From Bacteroidales bacterium (lineage in GTDB: Bacteria; Bacteroidota; Bacteroidia; Bacteroidales; Muribaculaceae): a stretch of DNA of 17,143 nt. The stretch covers positions 1-17,143 of the forward strand of contig SFJG01000040.1 in NCBI GenBank assembly GCA_004555955.1, written 5' to 3'. Each line of letters begins with the position of its first letter. Within the stretch, counting starts at the first letter, position 1. The position numbers and the translations under genes were made by a program. The notes beneath the pieces were generated by a model. The model did not search any database. It was given only the letters and a program-made list of their open reading frames with translations, and was not told the DNA's origin. Below are positions 7,700 to 15,205 of this stretch, piece by piece.

Positions 7700-8074
7700 T
7701 TAAAGCACGGTTTTCCAAAGTCCGTGAAGGTTGCAATACTCGTAGACTGCAACGGGACGGTCTGCGCAGATGCAGAATGTGGCTTGCGGTTCTTTGTCGA
7801 GATTGATGATTTGTCCGCCGTGTTCGGTCTCAACGTAGATGAAGGCAATGTGGTGTTCGGGTGTCATCGGGTGGGCTACGCTTCCGATTTCGACCTTGAT
7901 TCTGCAATCGTCAATTCGTGTTACTACCGGTACGTGCTTTTCGGCTGATGCATCAACTGTGTTTGCCTCAAGTTCTGTCATCTTTTCGCCACAGCATACA
8001 ACCGGAACTTTATGGTCAACAACTTTTACTACAATGTTGCCACAATGATTACATTTGAAAAATTTTACTGCCAT
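7700..8074 (-). CDS. dfx: Desulfoferrodoxin (2Fe superoxide reductase)
   Basis: Cytosolic iron protein that reduces superoxide to hydrogen peroxide without producing oxygen, the typical anaerobe alternative to superoxide dismutase. Both metal centres are intact. The N-terminal rubredoxin-like desulforedoxin domain has Cys8, Cys11, Cys27 and Cys28 for centre I. Centre II, the active site, has His47 in the EKHVP motif (with Glu45 and the conserved Lys46), His68, His74, Cys114 and His117 in YCNLHGLW. The length of 124 residues is typical. The gene stands alone with about 110 nt before thiL, separated from it by a terminator, so it is likely transcribed independently. A PerR-box-like sequence lies 17 nt upstream. 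Confidence 0.96.
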   Translation of the reverse strand: MAVKFFKCNHCGNIVVKVVDHKVPVVCCGEKMTELEANTVDASAEKHVPVVTRIDDCRIKVEIGSVAHPMTPEHHIAFIYVETEHGGQIINLDKEPQATFCICADRPVAVYEYCNLHGLWKTVL

Positions 8075-8090
8075 GATTTTTTGTTTTTGG

Positions 8091-8105
8091 TTTGTATTAT
8101 TATAA
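8091..8105 (-). promoter_or_regulatory. Possible PerR-like operator ahead of dfx
   Basis: On the minus strand the 15-mer TTATAATAATACAAA matches the PerR box TTATAATNATTATAA at 11 of 14 defined positions, with the left arm perfect. It lies 17-31 nt upstream of the dfx ATG. The region is AT-rich, so a chance match is possible. No clear TAnnTTTG promoter is visible between the terminator and the ATG. Confidence 0.3.
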
Positions 8106-8128
8106 CAATTTGAGATCTATAAATGTTC

Positions 8129-8163
8129 AAAAAAAGCCCGAAATAAAGAACGTATTCGGGCTT
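8129..8163 (-). terminator. Rho-independent terminator after thiL
   Basis: On the minus strand a perfect 9-bp stem AAGCCCGAA/TTCGGGCTT (8163-8155 with 8142-8134), 12-nt loop, is followed by a T tract to 8129. It lies about 20 nt after the thiL stop and ends the udk-to-thiL operon, insulating dfx. Confidence 0.88.
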
Positions 8164-8183
8164 GATAAGTTGCGGTAGAGCTA

Positions 8184-9218
8184 TTACTGTTTAAAAGCGT
8201 TCCATCCTTGCGCAGTGATGGTAATTTCGTTTTCATCGCGAGTGATAAGAGCGCAACCGAGTTCGGGCTTTGTCATGTGTCCGATGATTCGTATGCCATC
8301 GATTTGCTGAAGTCGTTCGTGCATCTCCAAAGGCACGGCAAAAACGAGTTCGTAGTCTTCGCCGCCATTCATTGCAACCGTAGTTACGTTGAGATTCATT
8401 TCTTCCGCCATCGCCGCAGTTTGATAGTCGATAGGGATTCGTTCTTCGTATATGCGGCAACCTGTTCCGCTTTGACGGCAAAGGTGAATCAACTCTGACG
8501 ACAGTCCGTCGGAAACGTCCATCATTGCCGTTGGCAGGATGTTGTGGTCTGCAAGAATTTTTATGATGTCTTTACGCGCTTCCGGCTTCAGTTGGCGCTC
8601 AATGATATACTCTTTTCCTCCGAATCTCGGTTGAAAATCGGTTTGCCCTTTGGTGGCAATCATTTCGCGTTCAAGGAGTTGTAGCCCCATATAGGCAGCT
8701 CCCAAATCGCCCGACACGCAAATCAAGTCGGTGTCTTTAGCGCCGTTGCGATACACAATCTTGCCGTCTTCTCCTTCGCCAATGCAAGTGATGCTTATGG
8801 TCAGCCCTGTAACCGATGCCGACGTGTCACCTCCGACAAGGTCAACGCCATAGATTTCGCAAGCAAGTTTTATGCCTTCGTAGAGCTCTTGGATGTGCTC
8901 GACAGTAAAGCGACTTGAAATGCCGAGCGAAACAGTAATTTGTTTCGGGCAGCCGTTCATCGCATAAATGTCCGAGAAATTAACTACGGCGGCTTTATAG
9001 CCAAGGTGTTTAAGCGGTACGTAGCGCAGGTCGAAATGTACGCCTTCGAGAAGCAAGTCGGTGGTTACCAACGTGCGATGGTTAGAATAATCAAGGACGG
9101 CAGCATCATCGCCGACGCCCTTGATTGTTGATTGATTTTTTATGTTGATTGATTTGGTAAGATTTTCAATAAGACCAAATTCGCCCAACGTTGATATTTC
9201 AGTCTGTTTGTCCGACAT
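8184..9218 (-). CDS. thiL: Thiamine-monophosphate kinase ThiL
   Basis: ATP-dependent kinase that converts thiamine monophosphate to the cofactor thiamine diphosphate, of the PurM/AIR synthase fold. Metal and substrate motifs are present: GVGDDAAVLD (34-43), TTDLLLEGVHFD (52-63), NFSDIYAMNGCP (80-91), GGDTSAS (129-135), GDLGAAYMG (170-178), MMDVSDGLSSEL in the second half and NGGEDYELVF near the C-terminus. Length 344 residues, normal. Its ATG overlaps the pnp stop by 1 nt (TAATG), so translation is coupled. No other thiamine gene and no recognisable TPP riboswitch is in the window, so its expression appears tied to the envelope/nucleotide operon. It is the last gene of that operon. Confidence 0.95.
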   Translation of the reverse strand: MSDKQTEISTLGEFGLIENLTKSINIKNQSTIKGVGDDAAVLDYSNHRTLVTTDLLLEGVHFDLRYVPLKHLGYKAAVVNFSDIYAMNGCPKQITVSLGISSRFTVEHIQELYEGIKLACEIYGVDLVGGDTSASVTGLTISITCIGEGEDGKIVYRNGAKDTDLICVSGDLGAAYMGLQLLEREMIATKGQTDFQPRFGGKEYIIERQLKPEARKDIIKILADHNILPTAMMDVSDGLSSELIHLCRQSGTGCRIYEERIPIDYQTAAMAEEMNLNVTTVAMNGGEDYELVFAVPLEMHERLQQIDGIRIIGHMTKPELGCALITRDENEITITAQGWNAFKQ

Positions 9219-10042
9219 TATTCTTTAAATTCGTTGATAAGACCGGTCATGATGGCAGTCATCTTGGGTTGAGCAGCAGCTGCTGCGAGTTGAACCTCTT
9301 CGTGTGACACTTTTTCGGGTTCAACACCTTCGAGACCACCAAGGTCGGTGATTACGGAAATTGCAAAAACTTCAATTCCGGCGTGGCGAGCCACGATAAC
9401 TTCCGGAACAGTGCTCATGCCGACAGCGTCGCCACCAATGCGGCGGAAGTAACGATATTCGGCGGGAGTTTCAAATGTCGGACCCTGTGTGCCTACGTAT
9501 ACACCTTGGTGTACCTTAATGCCGGCTTCGTCAGCAACTTTGAGAGCGTCGGCAATCAAGCGTTGCGAATACGGTTCGCTCATTTCCGGGAAACGCGGAC
9601 CGAGTTCGTTGTAGTTCTTTCCACGAAGCGGATTCTCCGGGAACAAATTAATGTGGTCGTTGATAATCATGATGTCGCCGATTTTGAAATCCGGGTTCAT
9701 ACCACCTGCTGCGTTCGATACGAAGAGGGTAGAGATGCCGAGTTCTTTCATAACGCGCACCGGGAATGTCACTTGCTTCATGTCGTAGCCTTCGTAGAAG
9801 TGGAAGCGACCTTGCATTGCCATAACTCGTTTGTTGCCGAGTTTGCCGAAAATCAATTTACCACTATGACCTTCTACAGTCGATACCGGGAAATTAGGAA
9901 TTTCGCTATAAGGTATTTCTTCTGTAATCTCGATGTGCGATACCAATTCGCCGAGGCCGGTTCCAAGAATGATGGCTGTTTTCGGCATGTCACTCACTTT
10001 CGCGCGGATAAATTGCGCTGTTTCTTTGATAGTTTGTAGCAT
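9218..10042 (-). CDS. punA: Trimeric purine nucleoside phosphorylase (PNP/MTAP family)
   Basis: Phosphorolytic enzyme that splits purine nucleosides into base and (deoxy)ribose 1-phosphate for purine salvage. It belongs to the low-molecular-mass trimeric PNP/MTAP family. Visible residues: the phosphate-binding ILGTGLG (25-31), the RFHFYEG loop (79-85), the FETPAE segment with Glu191 (equivalent to human PNP Glu201), GMSTVPE (208-214) and His247 in SHEEV (human His257). The residue that matches human Asn243, which selects 6-oxopurines, is Asp233 in ITDLGG. MTA phosphorylases also carry Asp near this point, so specificity for inosine/guanosine should not be assumed. Length 274 residues, normal. 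The start is 8 nt after the lpxK stop. The symbol is by family and not certain. Confidence 0.92.
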   Translation of the reverse strand: MLQTIKETAQFIRAKVSDMPKTAIILGTGLGELVSHIEITEEIPYSEIPNFPVSTVEGHSGKLIFGKLGNKRVMAMQGRFHFYEGYDMKQVTFPVRVMKELGISTLFVSNAAGGMNPDFKIGDIMIINDHINLFPENPLRGKNYNELGPRFPEMSEPYSQRLIADALKVADEAGIKVHQGVYVGTQGPTFETPAEYRYFRRIGGDAVGMSTVPEVIVARHAGIEVFAISVITDLGGLEGVEPEKVSHEEVQLAAAAAQPKMTAIMTGLINEFKE

Positions 10043-10050
10043 GGTTTTGA

Positions 10051-11133
10051 TTATTTTTTAGTTATTAATTGTATTAATGTTGAGTCGAAATCGTCTTCAT
10101 AGTCTAAAAACTCGACATTAATAGGTTGATAGAATATGTGTTGTTTCAGACTATGCGGAAAGTATGGGTTGGAGGAAAGGCGCACAGCGTCTTTCTCCGT
10201 TGTGATTATGATTTTGTATCTACCTTTCAGACCGTTAAACGTATTCTGTATGTCCATAATATCGTCGCGGCTGAAGTTATGGTGGTCGGGGAAATGCATC
10301 ACCTTTGTCTTTACGTTAAACGTCTTGAGATATTTGACGAGCGGACGCGGGTTTGCTATGCCCGTGACGGTGAGCACAACGTCTTTGCCGTTCATTATCT
10401 CCAGCATCGGCACGTAGGTCGATTCGGCGGGGAAAACCGGAGTCAAGTTGTCGTAGTTATAGCGGCTGAAGAAGAGCTTCTGATAAGGGAAGAGGTCGGT
10501 GTTTTTCTTCTTTATCCGGAAGTCCATCGGCTTTATGTCGTCGGGGCATTTTGTAATTATTACCATTTCGGCACGATTGACTGCACGTATGTTCTCGCGA
10601 AGACGTCCTAACGGCATTATTCGGTCTTCGTAGTAGGGTCGGTTGAATTCTGTGAGCAAGATTGACACGCGCGGCTTGACGTACCGATGTTGGAATGCAT
10701 CGTCAAGAATTATCAAATTGATGTTAGGGTCAATTTTTTGCAATTCTCGGATACCGACAACGCGCTTTTCGCATACTGCAACTTTTATACGGTCGCCGAA
10801 TTTTTGGTAAATCTGGTACGATTCATCGCCGATGTCGAGCGGCGTACTGTTTTCGGAGGCAAGGATGAAGCCTTTTGTCATACGTTTGTATCCGCGGCTG
10901 AGCACTGCGATGTTGTAATGTCCGCAAAGCAGGTCGACAATGTATTCGGTGTGCGGCGTTTTGCCGGTTCCACCAACTGCGAGATTGCCGATGCTGATGA
11001 TGGGGATGTCGAATTCTACCGATTTGAGAATATTTAAGTCGAAGAGCTTATTGCGCACATAGGTTATCGCTCCGTAGATGTACGACAACGGAGTGAATAT
11101 AGCTTCTCTTGTTATGCGCAAATATTCTTTCAT
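10051..11133 (-). CDS. lpxK: Tetraacyldisaccharide 4'-kinase LpxK
   Basis: Inner-membrane-associated kinase that phosphorylates the 4' position of the lipid A disaccharide, the sixth step of the Raetz pathway. The chosen ATG 11133 gives MKEYLRITR and lies 4 nt after the sppA stop; an ATG at 11151 would overlap sppA. The N-terminal ~30 residues are aromatic and hydrophobic, consistent with monotopic membrane contact. Motifs: IGNLAVGGTGKTPHTEY, a P-loop at 54-60; SRGYKR (79-84); and LDDAFQHR (143-150), the catalytic Asp/His region. The length of 360 residues fits Bacteroidota LpxK. With lptB in the same operon it links lipid A completion to LPS export. Confidence 0.95.
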   Translation of the reverse strand: MKEYLRITREAIFTPLSYIYGAITYVRNKLFDLNILKSVEFDIPIISIGNLAVGGTGKTPHTEYIVDLLCGHYNIAVLSRGYKRMTKGFILASENSTPLDIGDESYQIYQKFGDRIKVAVCEKRVVGIRELQKIDPNINLIILDDAFQHRYVKPRVSILLTEFNRPYYEDRIMPLGRLRENIRAVNRAEMVIITKCPDDIKPMDFRIKKKNTDLFPYQKLFFSRYNYDNLTPVFPAESTYVPMLEIMNGKDVVLTVTGIANPRPLVKYLKTFNVKTKVMHFPDHHNFSRDDIMDIQNTFNGLKGRYKIIITTEKDAVRLSSNPYFPHSLKQHIFYQPINVEFLDYEDDFDSTLIQLITKK

Positions 11134-11137
11134 CAAA

Positions 11138-12910
11138 TTATTTAATCTCAATATATTCCATTCGACATTGAATCGGGTCTCGGTTGAGAATTGCGTTGAT
11201 TTCGTGCATATAGGTTCCGAGGCAACCGAATTGTTTTTCCAGACTCATTTTGTAATAAGATTCCGACATTGCAGAAAGCAGAATATCCATAAAGTCGGGT
11301 TCTGTTTCGGGGTATTCGGAAACGACATAATCGGTTTCGATTTGCGCTTCTTTAGCCACCCACTTAATTGCGTTGTCGAGATTGCCTAATTCGTCGACCA
11401 ATCCGATTCGCTTAGCGTCGGTAGCATCCCAAACGCGTCCTTCGGCAATTTCTTTCAACTTGTTGATATCCATGTTTCGGCCTTTGGCGCAACGACCGGT
11501 GAAGAGTTCGTAGCCCTCGTTGATTGAGCGTTGAAATGCGTTGCGTTGCGTGGCAGTCAACGGTTTTACGGTCGAGATGTCGGAATTGGCGTTTGTTTGA
11601 ACGAAGTCGAAATTGATGCCCAATTTGTCGGTCAAGATGCCTTTTGCACACGGAACTACGGCAAAAATGCCAATTGAACCGGTAAGGGTAGTGGGTTCGG
11701 CAAAAATGCGGTCGGCGCCACATGAAATGTAGTAACCGCCAGATGCAGCATAGTCGCCCATTGATACGGCAAACTTTTTGCCTTCGGCTTTGAATTGTTC
11801 CAAAGCCTCCCAGATTTGTTCCGAAGCAAAAGCGCTTCCACCGGGGCTGTTTACGCGAAGAACCATACCTTTGATATCGTCGTCTTTCGCCAAGTCGAGA
11901 ATTACCGGAACAAGGTCGTCGGAGTTGATGCCGTTCTTTTGTCCCGAAACGTCAATGTCTCCCGATGCATAGACAACGGCAATTTGGTTGTTTGACGTCT
12001 TCGGCTTGTCGGTGCTCAAAACGTCGGTAACCGAAACATAATTGATGTCATCATCTTCTTCAATGCCTACTGTCTGACGGACTTTTGATTCGAATTCGTG
12101 GTTGTAGCAAAGTCCGTCGATGAATTTCTGCTTGACGCAAACTTCGGCTTTGTCGAACATACGCAATGAGTCGGCATATTCGTTGATTAGCGACCTTTCA
12201 ATGTTTCTTGATTGTGCGATACTTTCCGAAACATTGTCCCACAAGTGGTTGATGTAGGTCTCGGTTTGCAAGCGGTTTGCTTCGCTCATCTCGGTCAGCA
12301 TATAAGGTTCAACGGCGCTTTTGAACGTGCCGACACGTATCACTTGCATTTCCACTCCAATCTTCTCGAGTGTATTTTTGAAGAACGGAATCGATGAAGT
12401 TATGCCATGGATTTCGAGCGCACCGACGGGATTCATAAAGATGCTGTCGGATGCAGATGCGATGTAGTAGTCTCCTTGTGTGATAGCGTCGCCGTAGGCG
12501 TATATCCATTTTTTCGACGTTTTAAAGTCGATGAGCGCATCGCGAATTGCTTTTGCTGTAGCAAAACCGCACGACGACGAGTTGCAACTTACAACGATTC
12601 CTTTTATGTTGTCGTTGGTTTTCGCCAACTTTATGGCTTTCAAAATGTCTCGCAGATTGTCGGGAGTTTTTTGGTCGCGATTGATTACCATTTGAAAGTC
12701 TGCAGTTTGTGCATATTCCGGAATCTGTCCGTATAGGTCAATCAGCAGAACCGATTTGTCGTTAACCGAACCGATATTGCTTTTGAACGACGACATCGAG
12801 AATGATGCCATCGAGATAATTCCACTGATGAAAATCACTATTCCAAAAATAATGAATGCCAACCATGTGCCTACAAAAGCACCTAATAAGGTTGCGAAAA
12901 ACTTTTTCAT
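11138..12910 (-). CDS. sppA: Signal peptide peptidase SppA, 67-kDa type
   Basis: Membrane-anchored serine/lysine protease of family S49 that degrades cleaved signal peptides. The protein has a single N-terminal membrane span (about residues 7-35, rich in Ile, Phe and Gly) and two tandem S49 domains, as in E. coli SppA. The catalytic lysine is in the first domain, GTFKSAVEP (Lys197), and the nucleophile in the second, GDYAASGGYYIS (Ser390). VNSPGGSA (353-360) and TLTGSIGIF are further S49 landmarks. Length 590 residues, close to the 618-residue E. coli enzyme and far longer than the 36-kDa form. It lies 17 nt after lptB and 4 nt before lpxK. Confidence 0.95.
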   Translation of the reverse strand: MKKFFATLLGAFVGTWLAFIIFGIVIFISGIISMASFSMSSFKSNIGSVNDKSVLLIDLYGQIPEYAQTADFQMVINRDQKTPDNLRDILKAIKLAKTNDNIKGIVVSCNSSSCGFATAKAIRDALIDFKTSKKWIYAYGDAITQGDYYIASASDSIFMNPVGALEIHGITSSIPFFKNTLEKIGVEMQVIRVGTFKSAVEPYMLTEMSEANRLQTETYINHLWDNVSESIAQSRNIERSLINEYADSLRMFDKAEVCVKQKFIDGLCYNHEFESKVRQTVGIEEDDDINYVSVTDVLSTDKPKTSNNQIAVVYASGDIDVSGQKNGINSDDLVPVILDLAKDDDIKGMVLRVNSPGGSAFASEQIWEALEQFKAEGKKFAVSMGDYAASGGYYISCGADRIFAEPTTLTGSIGIFAVVPCAKGILTDKLGINFDFVQTNANSDISTVKPLTATQRNAFQRSINEGYELFTGRCAKGRNMDINKLKEIAEGRVWDATDAKRIGLVDELGNLDNAIKWVAKEAQIETDYVVSEYPETEPDFMDILLSAMSESYYKMSLEKQFGCLGTYMHEINAILNRDPIQCRMEYIEIK

Positions 12911-12927
12911 ATTTGTGTAAGTTATTA

Positions 12928-13785
12928 TTAATCAAATTTTTTGCGGCGAAAAACGAAGTTTCGGCCGAGGTATTTCTCTCTAACAATCGGGTTTTCGGCA
13001 AGTTCTTCCGATGTGCCTTGGAAAAGAATCTTACCTTCGAATAGCAGGTATGCTCGGTCGGTGATGCTGAGCGTTTCGGGAGCGTTGTGGTCGGTAATTA
13101 GGATGCCGATGTTTTTCTCTTTCAACTTATAGACTACGCTTTGGATTTCTTCGACAGCAATCGGGTCGACGCCGGCAAATGGCTCGTCGAGCATAATGAA
13201 TCGCGGATTGATGGCAAGACATCGTGCAATTTCCGTGCGTCGACGTTCGCCTCCCGACAATTGGTCGCCTAAGTTCTTTCTAACTTTTTGCAAACTGAAC
13301 TCTTGTATCAAACTTTCAAGTTTTTCGGCTTGATATTCTTTTGTCGTGTTGGTCATTTCGAGGACGAGCCGCAAATTGTTTTCGACGCTGAGTTTACGAA
13401 ACACTGACGGCTCTTGAGCCAAGTAGCCGATGCCGTTTTGTGCGCGTTTGTAGACGGGATATTTAGTGATGTCGAGGTCGTTGAGAAAGATTCTACCTTC
13501 GTTGGCGGCAATCAGTCCGGTTGTCATATAGAAGGTCGTGGTTTTGCCGGCACCGTTAGGACCGAGCAAGCCAACGATTTCGCCTTGGGTAACGTCTATC
13601 GACACGTGGTTGACCACCGTACGTTGGCGATATTTTTTGACAAGGTTGTCCGTACGAAGCACCATCTTCTCGCCTTCGTTGACCTTGATAATCGGCGCTT
13701 CTTTATGCTTTATGCTTTCGGCAATCTTGTCGGAGCAGCCTTTTATCTCTTTTGTTATGTTGGTTAATGTTGTTTTTAAACTCAT
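12928..13785 (-). CDS. lptB: LPS export ABC transporter ATPase LptB, with N-terminal extension
   Basis: Cytoplasmic ATPase of the LptB2FG complex that extracts LPS from the inner membrane and pushes it along the Lpt bridge. ABC motifs (numbered from ATG 13785): Walker A GPNGAGKTT (75-83), Q-loop in YLAQEPSVF, signature LSGGERRR, Walker B FIMLDEPFAGVDP and the H-loop ITDHN. The SVFRKL and VFRKLSV Q-loop region and the short C-terminal tail are LptB-like. The usual family start corresponds to Met41 (ATG 13665, MVLRTDNL), giving 245 residues. The frame stays open upstream to ATG 13785, which sits 15 nt after udk, and those 40 residues read like coding sequence (helix-forming, lysine- and glutamate-rich). 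I keep the longer form; the shorter one would leave a 135-nt gap in an otherwise tight operon. Confidence 0.92.
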   Translation of the reverse strand: MSLKTTLTNITKEIKGCSDKIAESIKHKEAPIIKVNEGEKMVLRTDNLVKKYRQRTVVNHVSIDVTQGEIVGLLGPNGAGKTTTFYMTTGLIAANEGRIFLNDLDITKYPVYKRAQNGIGYLAQEPSVFRKLSVENNLRLVLEMTNTTKEYQAEKLESLIQEFSLQKVRKNLGDQLSGGERRRTEIARCLAINPRFIMLDEPFAGVDPIAVEEIQSVVYKLKEKNIGILITDHNAPETLSITDRAYLLFEGKILFQGTSEELAENPIVREKYLGRNFVFRRKKFD

Positions 13786-13800
13786 TTACTTGTTGTCGTA

Positions 13801-14418
13801 CTATTTTCGTGCATTTATTCTGCCCTCAATATATTCTTTTAGAAGTTTAATCGCCACCGTGTTGTTGCCGCCTTGTGGAATGATTAAGTCGGCAAAACGT
13901 TTTGCGGGCTCAATGTACATATTATGCATCGGCTTGAGCACACGTTCGTAGCGTTCTACCACCATTTCCGGCGTGCGACCGCGCTCGATACAGTCGCGAT
14001 TGATAACGCGAATAAGACGGTCGTCGGCATCGGCATCGACAAACACTTTTATGTCCATCATCTTGCGCAAACGAGCGTCGCTAAACACGAGGATGCCTTC
14101 GACGATAACCACATCACGCGGCTGCATCGGCACTGTCTCCGGCTGACGAGTGCACGTCAGATAAGAGTAGGTGGGCACTTCTATGCTCTTTCCTTCGCGG
14201 AGCTGTTTGAGTTGACTGAGAAGCAAATCCCAATCGAAGGCTGCCGGCTCGTCAAAGTTGATTTTTTGCCGCTCTTCGGGCGGTATGTGGCTCGAATCCT
14301 TGTAGTAGGAGTCTTGGGGGAGCACACTGACTTCGCCCGCAGGGAGCGATTCTATGATTCTTTTGACTACAGTAGTTTTGCCGGAACCGGTTCCTCCGGC
14401 GATACCTATTATGATCAT
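13801..14418 (-). CDS. udk: Uridine/cytidine kinase Udk
   Basis: Pyrimidine salvage kinase that phosphorylates uridine and cytidine to the monophosphates. The P-loop is GIAGGTGSGKTT (5-16) directly at the N-terminus. QDSYYKD (35-41) holds the catalytic Asp, NFDEPAAFDWDLL (54-66) and the PTYSY segment bind the nucleoside, EGILVF follows, and RDCIERGRTPE carries the lid arginines. Length 205 residues, normal. It is the first gene of the six-gene minus-strand operon, preceded by a consensus promoter, and its stop is 15 nt from the lptB start. Confidence 0.96.
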   Translation of the reverse strand: MIIIGIAGGTGSGKTTVVKRIIESLPAGEVSVLPQDSYYKDSSHIPPEERQKINFDEPAAFDWDLLLSQLKQLREGKSIEVPTYSYLTCTRQPETVPMQPRDVVIVEGILVFSDARLRKMMDIKVFVDADADDRLIRVINRDCIERGRTPEMVVERYERVLKPMHNMYIEPAKRFADLIIPQGGNNTVAIKLLKEYIEGRINARK

Positions 14419-14442
14419 AATATCAAATTTTCAAACTTGATA

Positions 14443-14475
14443 CAAACTTATTAAAAATAATTGAGATAACACTAA
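14443..14475 (-). promoter_or_regulatory. Promoter of the udk-lptB-sppA-lpxK-pnp-thiL operon
   Basis: On the minus strand the exact -7 element TAAGTTTG lies at 14450-14443, with TTAG (3 of 4 to TTTG) at 14475-14472, 21 nt away. Transcription would start roughly 20 nt before the udk ATG. No other strong promoter is seen within the operon. Confidence 0.5.
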
Positions 14476-14484
14476 AATAGACTG

Positions 14485-14502
14485 TAAAAAATACATTTTT
14501 TA
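14485..14502. repeat. AT-only inverted repeat between udk and the 189-aa gene
   Basis: A perfect 8-bp inverted repeat, TAAAAAAT and ATTTTTTA with a 2-nt centre, lies in the 204-nt divergent region. It is just upstream of the udk promoter and could be an UP-like element, a regulator site or chance in AT-rich DNA. It does not look like a terminator for either neighbour because both genes diverge from here. Confidence 0.35.
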
Positions 14503-14572
14503 TTAATTTTCCGACCGAAACCTCTCAAAAACGGCTTTTTGCTCGTCTTTGTATGCCTTTTTTCGTGTAGCT

Positions 14573-14604
14573 GTTGTGTGGTTGTCGGTTTCTTAGTACC
14601 TTGG
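14573..14604 (+). promoter_or_regulatory. Weak candidate promoter of the 189-aa gene
   Basis: TACCTTGG at 14597-14604 matches TAnnTTTG except at one position, and GTTG at 14573-14576 is 20 nt upstream. The predicted transcript would have a leader of about 12 nt before ATG 14623. Support is weaker than for the other promoters here. Confidence 0.35.
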
Positions 14605-14622
14605 CATAAAAATTGATTTTCG

Positions 14623-15192
14623 ATGTCGAATAAAAAAGGAGTGATACTAATCGATGCCGCTTTCGCTGTGAGTTTTTGTGGCGTTTTGCGTGCTCATTTT
14701 GAAGAAAAAACGGGTAGGGCATTAGCCCCGTTCGATTTCGCCGAATTGCCGACCCTATTGGCATTTTGTGCCGACCGTAGTGAGACAACCGACTATTCGG
14801 TGGTCTACATCTATGATGCCGCCGACAGTAAAACGCATCCAACAATTCCGGGCTCGCCCGATGAATTGTTGGATGGTGTTGCTTTTCTCCACCAAGTGGG
14901 CGAGTTCGCCTTCTCGGCAATATCGAACGAGCGAATGGTTGCCGTCGACGAAATGTTTGTGCAAGTGCTTGCAGATGTGTATGTCGACAATGCCGACATT
15001 GACGTTTTGATAACTCTCGGCGATTGCAGTACTCAAGACGAACGCATCCGCGACGTGCTCGAATCGATGAAATGCACCGATATTATCAACTACAGCCTGC
15101 GCTCGGCTTCTGCCGATGCCAAATATGTCACAAACAATCCGGTATATCCGTTTGCTATGATGCTCGGCTTGACGGCTGACGAATTAGAGTAG
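14623..15192 (+). CDS. Uncharacterised protein, possible NYN/PIN-like layout
   Basis: I do not recognise this 189-residue protein. It has no signal peptide or membrane span. The pattern of strands and acidic residues is suggestive: an N-terminal hydrophobic strand ending in aspartate, GVILIDAAF (Asp11); a second strand VVYIYDAAD (60-68); a helix containing VDEMFVQVLADVY (108-120, Asp109 and Asp118); and a strand DVLITLGDCST (127-137, Asp134), followed by a helix and another strand. NYN/PIN-like nucleases show a comparable order of strand-Asp, Asp-helix and strand-GD. The usual SGDxDF is replaced by LGDCST, so this is a weak inference. The gene stands alone, diverges from udk and converges on the YeiH gene with a 13-nt gap. 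Codon use matches its neighbours. Confidence 0.8.
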   Translation: MSNKKGVILIDAAFAVSFCGVLRAHFEEKTGRALAPFDFAELPTLLAFCADRSETTDYSVVYIYDAADSKTHPTIPGSPDELLDGVAFLHQVGEFAFSAISNERMVAVDEMFVQVLADVYVDNADIDVLITLGDCSTQDERIRDVLESMKCTDIINYSLRSASADAKYVTNNPVYPFAMMLGLTADELE

Positions 15193-15205
15193 CCCGTTGT
15201 TTCTG

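Noticed and set aside
9383..10039. A 218-codon open frame on the plus strand opposite pnp.
   Set aside because: It is antisense to a fully convincing nucleoside phosphorylase and its translation resembles no protein; the codon bias of this genome leaves long antisense frames open.
13924..14454. A 176-codon plus-strand frame opposite udk.
   Set aside because: It is antisense to a complete uridine kinase and its translation is rich in histidine and phenylalanine, as expected for a shadow frame.
14525..14920. A minus-strand frame covering the region upstream of udk and the start of the 189-residue gene.
   Set aside because: The translation is low-complexity Arg/His-rich and overlaps a better plus-strand gene and its promoter region.
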